Of a DNA stretch of 8,062 nucleotides, positions 5,940 to 8,062 are shown one piece after another. This stretch comes from a bacterium (lineage in GTDB: Bacteria; UBP14; UBA6098; B30-G16): the NCBI GenBank assembly GCA_027007865.1, contig JALTEE010000220.1:1-8062 (forward strand). Direction: 5' to 3'. The notes beneath the pieces are model-generated. The model made no database searches, was not told where the DNA came from, and worked only from the letters and a program-made list of their open reading frames with translations. Each line of letters begins with the position of its first letter. The stretch's first letter is position 1. Position numbers and translations under genes: made by a program.

Positions 5940-6083
5940 CTACTTCCATAATAAATATAATGAATTTATGGTCGGTGTCAAGTGAAGAAATTTATCGGAT
6001 TTACCGTATGGCTGCGCTGAAACAGGCGGTGCGCACAGGGCTAAATTCGCTTGCGATGGTATTTGGGATCGCAGGATTTTCAT
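5940..6083 (-). CDS. 47-codon leader ORF in the promoter cassette of module 2
   Basis: The ORF reads MKILRSQIPSQANLALCAPP and on to SLYLLWK. It starts downstream of the outer promoter (6107-6134), and its 3' part contains the inner promoter of module 2. The same 144 bp occur at 7219-7362 with about 21 substitutions, no indel, and the frame kept open. The 3' half (5944-6001) is identical over 58 bases, so DNA-level promoter constraint explains at least that part. It has no domain or clear relative. It could be a leader peptide or merely cassette DNA. Confidence 0.25.
   Translation of the reverse strand: MKILRSQIPSQANLALCAPPVSAQPYGKSDKFLHLTPTINSLYLLWK
5954..5981 (-). promoter_or_regulatory. 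Inner-type promoter of TA module 2
   Basis: Minus strand: perfect TTGACA (5981-5976), 16 nt, TATATT (5959-5954). The ribosome site AGGAG and the antitoxin ATG (5903) follow about 45 nt later. The 58 bases 5944-6001 are identical to 7223-7280 at module 4. An ATG at 5949-5947 falls on the predicted transcription start. Confidence 0.72.
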
Positions 6084-6106
6084 TTTGTTTTTCTTACCTG
6101 CCTGAA

Positions 6107-6134
6107 AAGATAATGGAAGGTTGGCTCGTGTCAG
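6107..6134 (-). promoter_or_regulatory. Outer-type promoter, copy B
   Basis: Minus strand: CTGACA (6134-6129), 16 nt, TATCTT (6112-6107), starting 8 nt after the module 3 toxin stop. It is in tandem with the inner promoter about 150 nt further on, so module 2 has two promoters reading the same way. The -35 has one mismatch compared with copies A and C. Confidence 0.62.
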
Positions 6135-6142
6135 GGGGAATG

Positions 6143-6418
6143 TCATTTTTTATATGCCTTGCCTCTATGTCTCACATAACTTATGTCAACAATTCGCTTT
6201 TTGTCATCTACCGAATAAACAATGCGATAAGCGCCAACTCTTATACGATAGACATTCCTTTTCCCTTTCAATTTCATTGTGCCGTGCGGTCTCGGGTCGA
6301 GTTTTAGAGAGTTAATTGCTTTCTCGACTCGCTCGTATGTATTGTCAGGCAACGAGAGAATTTCCTTTTCGGCGGAAGACGCTATAGTTATTCTATATTC
6401 TTGAGTGTTCTTCTTCAT
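6143..6418 (-). CDS. RelE-family toxin of TA module 3
   Basis: This 91-residue toxin has YRITIASSAEKEILSLP (8-24), the first strand and helix, followed by LKLDPRPHGTMKLKGKRNVY (38-57), RIRVGAYRIVYSVDD (58-72) and a C-terminal VRHRGKAYKK. The DPRPHG-x-x-KLKG turn, the YRIRVGxYRI strand and HRxxxY end are standard for RelE/StbE-type mRNA interferases, making this the most typical of the four toxins. It resembles the module 2 toxin. Its start overlaps the antitoxin gene by 26 nt, with AGAGAAAG before the ATG. Confidence 0.9.
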   Translation of the reverse strand: MKKNTQEYRITIASSAEKEILSLPDNTYERVEKAINSLKLDPRPHGTMKLKGKRNVYRIRVGAYRIVYSVDDKKRIVDISYVRHRGKAYKK

Positions 6419-6584
6419 GGCGCTTTCTCTTTACATCTTCCCACTGCACTCGGGGTTCGCTTTTGCGCGATTCGACCACAAGAATGTCGTGGATATCTTC
6501 CCACAGATAGCCATATATGTCGAGGTCGATTACCGCCGCTTTTCTTTTGCCGTGGTCGTCTATTATGTATTCAATGCCTTTCAA
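6393..6584 (-). CDS. Antitoxin of TA module 3 (start at TTG)
   Basis: The protein has 63 residues from TTG, beginning KGIEYIIDDHGKRKAAVIDL with LWEDIHDILVVESRKSEPRV following. The GIEYIxDDxGxxxAVIDL and (L)WEDxxDxL motifs fit a common family of small RelE-partner antitoxins, distinct from the other three here. An ATG at 6629 would add 15 residues, but those codons are homologous to untranslated leader DNA of modules 2 and 4, and that ATG coincides with the predicted transcription start. The TTG at 6584-6582 has AGAGGT 6 nt before it and matches where the family usually begins. It precedes and overlaps its toxin gene. Confidence 0.75.
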   Translation of the reverse strand: MKGIEYIIDDHGKRKAAVIDLDIYGYLWEDIHDILVVESRKSEPRVQWEDVKRKRHEEEHSRI

Positions 6585-6633
6585 TAGAACACCTCTTGTT
6601 TGATGTTTCGTAATATCCGCTACTTTCATAATG

Positions 6634-6661
6634 AAAATAATGAATTTATGGTCGGTGTCAA
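6634..6661 (-). promoter_or_regulatory. Inner-type promoter of TA module 3
   Basis: Minus strand: perfect TTGACA (6661-6656), 16 nt, TATTTT (6639-6634). The spacer CCGACCATAAATTCAT is the same as in the module 2 and 4 promoters. Homology to those copies stops just upstream of the -35, so this is the shortest version. The -35 begins 22 nt after the module 4 toxin stop. Confidence 0.7.
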
Positions 6662-6683
6662 GCGGGACAAAGGTTAATGTATG

Positions 6684-6971
6684 TTACCGATAGACATCTC
6701 CCCGTGAATCAATAGCCAGGACCCGAACTACTTTTTCGTCGTGTTCAATTTCGATAATCAGTCGTAATTTGCCTACCCGAATACGATATGCTCCTTTCAT
6801 CCTGCCATGAAAAGGTTTTATATTGATACCTTCCCAGTGTTTCTCATGCTCCAGGAAATCGAGAAGTTGAGCCAATGAATCCCAAATCCTTCCCGATTCA
6901 TACTTCGGCAGACGGTCAATGTATCGAACAACCTTATCCTTTGCGGAAATGAACCACTCTGTCCGTGACAT
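6684..6971 (-). CDS. RelE/ParE-family toxin of TA module 4
   Basis: This 95-residue protein contains FHGRMKGAYRIRVGKLRLII (54-73) and a C-terminal AIDSRGDVYR, the same plan as the module 1 toxin. The N-terminal half (EWFISAKDKVVRYIDRLPKY) forms the usual helices. The activity (mRNA cleavage or gyrase inhibition) cannot be decided from sequence. GGGGAA lies 7 nt before the ATG. The gene overlaps the antitoxin by 38 nt, the longest overlap of the four modules. Module 1 and 4 toxin genes also share short matching sequence after their stops (CATTCATTA and CATACATTA). Confidence 0.82.
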   Translation of the reverse strand: MSRTEWFISAKDKVVRYIDRLPKYESGRIWDSLAQLLDFLEHEKHWEGINIKPFHGRMKGAYRIRVGKLRLIIEIEHDEKVVRVLAIDSRGDVYR

Positions 6972-7182
6972 CTATAAATTCCCCTTTTCTTAATTCTTCG
7001 AGCGAACCGAACTTTTTCTCTAATTCAGCTTGTTCCTCATCGGATACATAGGGTATCGAGCGTAAGATAAGCTGTGCAAGTTTAACACGAATCTCATCGT
7101 CCAATACTTTACGAACAGCGTCTTCGACTTCCTCATGGACAACTTTGCGAAGTGTTTTTATATCGATTGTTGCTGTCGGCAT
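6934..7182 (-). CDS. Antitoxin of TA module 4
   Basis: This 82-residue acidic, helical protein begins MPTATIDIKTLRKVVHEEVE and contains LILRSIPYVSDEEQAELEKK, related to the module 1 antitoxin. It ends with a basic tail (DRVVHFRKG) encoded in the region overlapping the toxin gene. AGGAG lies 9 nt before the ATG. The first codons ATGCC(G/A)ACAGCAACAAT match those of the otherwise different module 2 antitoxin. Transcription probably starts at the inner promoter 7233-7260. Confidence 0.78.
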   Translation of the reverse strand: MPTATIDIKTLRKVVHEEVEDAVRKVLDDEIRVKLAQLILRSIPYVSDEEQAELEKKFGSLEELRKGEFIDVTDRVVHFRKG

Positions 7183-7218
7183 AATTACAATCTCCTATTT
7201 AATGTTTTGTAATATCCG

Positions 7219-7362
7219 CTAATTCCATAATAAATATAATGAATTTATGGTCGGTGTCAAGTGAAGAAATTTATCGGATTGCCTGCTATGTGCCGCTGAA
7301 ATGGGTGGAGCGCACAGGGCTATATTCGATTGCGGTGGTATTTTGGCTCGCAGGATTTTTAT
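7219..7362 (-). pseudogene. Decayed copy of the cassette leader ORF
   Basis: These 144 bp match 5940-6083 without indels, but the start codon is ATA instead of ATG. The homology ends just upstream, after GAAGGAAAACAAA, so the outer promoter is lost. The frame would read KILRAKIPPQSN and on to SLYLLWN. The remaining 7377-7450 up to the next gene holds a short direct repeat (ATAATC-CTGAT-type) and a weak GC stem (7381-7403) followed by TTTTT on the plus strand. I see no gene there. Confidence 0.45.
7233..7260 (-). promoter_or_regulatory. Inner-type promoter of TA module 4
   Basis: Minus strand: perfect TTGACA (7260-7255), 16 nt, TATATT (7238-7233). It is part of the 58-base block identical to the module 2 promoter. 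It is the only promoter visible for this module, since the outer promoter is missing here. Confidence 0.72.
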
Positions 7363-7450
7363 TTTGTTTTCCTTCTTGCGCACCGGGACAGCGCCCCGCG
7401 GTTTTTCAAATTCTGCCTAATCTTAAAACCCTGATAATCCTGATTATTTT

Positions 7451-8062
7451 CTATTGTTGCGTTGTGTCGGATTCTTCTCCCGTTTCATTGCCGAAAAATT
7501 TTGCCCTGAAATCTTCGATTTTCGTATGTTCTCTCAGGTTAGAGAACCATTGGTTGTATGCGTTGTCGCGTTTCGTCTGAAAGATTTGCTGGCGAATCTG
7601 TTCTTTTTGATTGCTGAAATCCGCCATATCGGGATGTTGATATTCGAGCAGTTTCACGATGTAGAATTTTCCATCGTTTGTTTCGACGATGTTTGAAATC
7701 GAGTCGGCAGCATCGATGCCCATAACGGCTCCGGAAATCCACGGGTCGAAGCCGTGGTCAGGTATTTGTTCGAAAATCCCCACGAGAGGAGTTTTTAGGT
7801 ATTGTGCGCCGAACTGCTCGACGGCATCTTTAATAGATTCGCCCGAATGTATTTTCGCAAGCGCTTGTTGCGCGAGTTGTTTGCATTTTTTGTGATATGC
7901 CGATGCAAGAATCTTTTTCTTAACAAACCATTTTGCATCGTCGAAATTTTTGAATTTTTTCGGAACAACTTCATCTACAGATAGCACAAAGTATTTATTC
8001 TGGCTCTTAACGACTTCCGGTATCGCTCCACTGCCGTGCTTGAATGCAAATTGATTCAGCAT
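7451..8062 (-). CDS. SurA/PpiD-like peptidyl-prolyl isomerase family protein, C-terminal part (cut by window edge)
   Basis: 203 residues are visible, and the frame is open to the last base, so the Met there is probably internal. Residues ~92-150 resemble the second parvulin-type domain of SurA/PpiD proteins: PLVGIFEQIPDHGFDPWISG, then SISNIVETNDGKFYIVKLLE (121-140) and a Pro-containing loop. A charged helix follows (KEQIRQQIFQTKRDNAYNQW, 153-172), as does WFSNLREHTKIE, typical of the C-terminal helix of this family. Such proteins help fold outer-membrane and exported proteins in the periplasm, and catalysis may reside in a domain beyond the window. The C-terminus is acidic and ends TTQQ. The DNA behind its stop leads directly into the TA array. 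Confidence 0.7.
   Translation of the reverse strand: MLNQFAFKHGSGAIPEVVKSQNKYFVLSVDEVVPKKFKNFDDAKWFVKKKILASAYHKKCKQLAQQALAKIHSGESIKDAVEQFGAQYLKTPLVGIFEQIPDHGFDPWISGAVMGIDAADSISNIVETNDGKFYIVKLLEYQHPDMADFSNQKEQIRQQIFQTKRDNAYNQWFSNLREHTKIEDFRAKFFGNETGEESDTTQQ

Noticed and set aside
5671..5985. Plus-strand ORFs of 60-104 residues in the TA region
   Set aside because: They overlap the minus-strand antitoxin and toxin genes with recognisable motifs and have no ribosome sites. They are treated as shadows.
4803..7362. Integron cassette array or CRISPR
   Set aside because: Same-orientation TA cassettes suggested an integron, but the repeats are promoter-leader DNA without attC-like paired core sites and there is no integrase. 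The repeats are too few and too irregular for CRISPR.
7381..7403. Rho-independent terminator on the plus strand
   Set aside because: The GC stem is short and bulged, although TTTTT follows. No plus-strand gene ends near it, and on the minus strand it lacks a T-run.

Overview
The window is about 8 kb of chromosomal DNA with moderate to low GC. It probably comes from an uncultured bacterium related to the FCB group (Bacteroidota, Fibrobacterota, Cloacimonadota and similar candidate phyla). The main pointer is a secreted repeat protein with a C-terminal sorting domain of the 'YPNPFN' kind used by type IX secretion. This is an inference from one marker, and I cannot name a genus.

Region 1 (1-2726, + strand) is a compact housekeeping operon of three genes: an HD-domain metal-dependent phosphohydrolase, tsaE (tRNA t6A synthesis ATPase) and rng (RNase E/G family endoribonuclease). 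The genes are 7 nt apart (HD-tsaE) or overlap by 14 nt (tsaE-rng). A plausible sigma-70-type promoter lies upstream at 121-148.

Region 2 (2727-4881, - strand) is convergent to the operon. It holds a 565-residue secreted protein made of seven ~60-residue repeats, probably a beta-propeller, plus a sorting domain. Two palindromic DNA sequences sit inside the part coding for the sorting domain and are read in frame. One is a ~80-bp mobile-looking element with a 27-bp palindromic core. The other is a perfect 30-bp palindrome. A second copy of the 80-bp element lies in opposite orientation just upstream of the same gene and touches its likely promoter.

Region 3 (4803-7362, - strand) is the most unusual part: four consecutive antitoxin-toxin operons, all on the same strand, each with a RelE/ParE-like toxin behind a small antitoxin. 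They are stitched together by a reiterated promoter and leader sequence. An 'outer' type (TTGACA, 16 nt, TATCTT, then a short ORF starting MK-x-LR) and an 'inner' type (TTGACA, 16 nt, TATATT or TATTTT, leading directly to the antitoxin) alternate or are stacked. The homology runs into the first codons of the antitoxins and the last codons of the toxins, while the bodies of the antitoxins differ. This suggests that modules were assembled by recombination in shared end sequences. No recombinase, integron attC-like site or terminator is visible between modules.

Region 4 (7451-8062, - strand) is the C-terminal part of a SurA/PpiD-like periplasmic folding factor, cut by the window edge.
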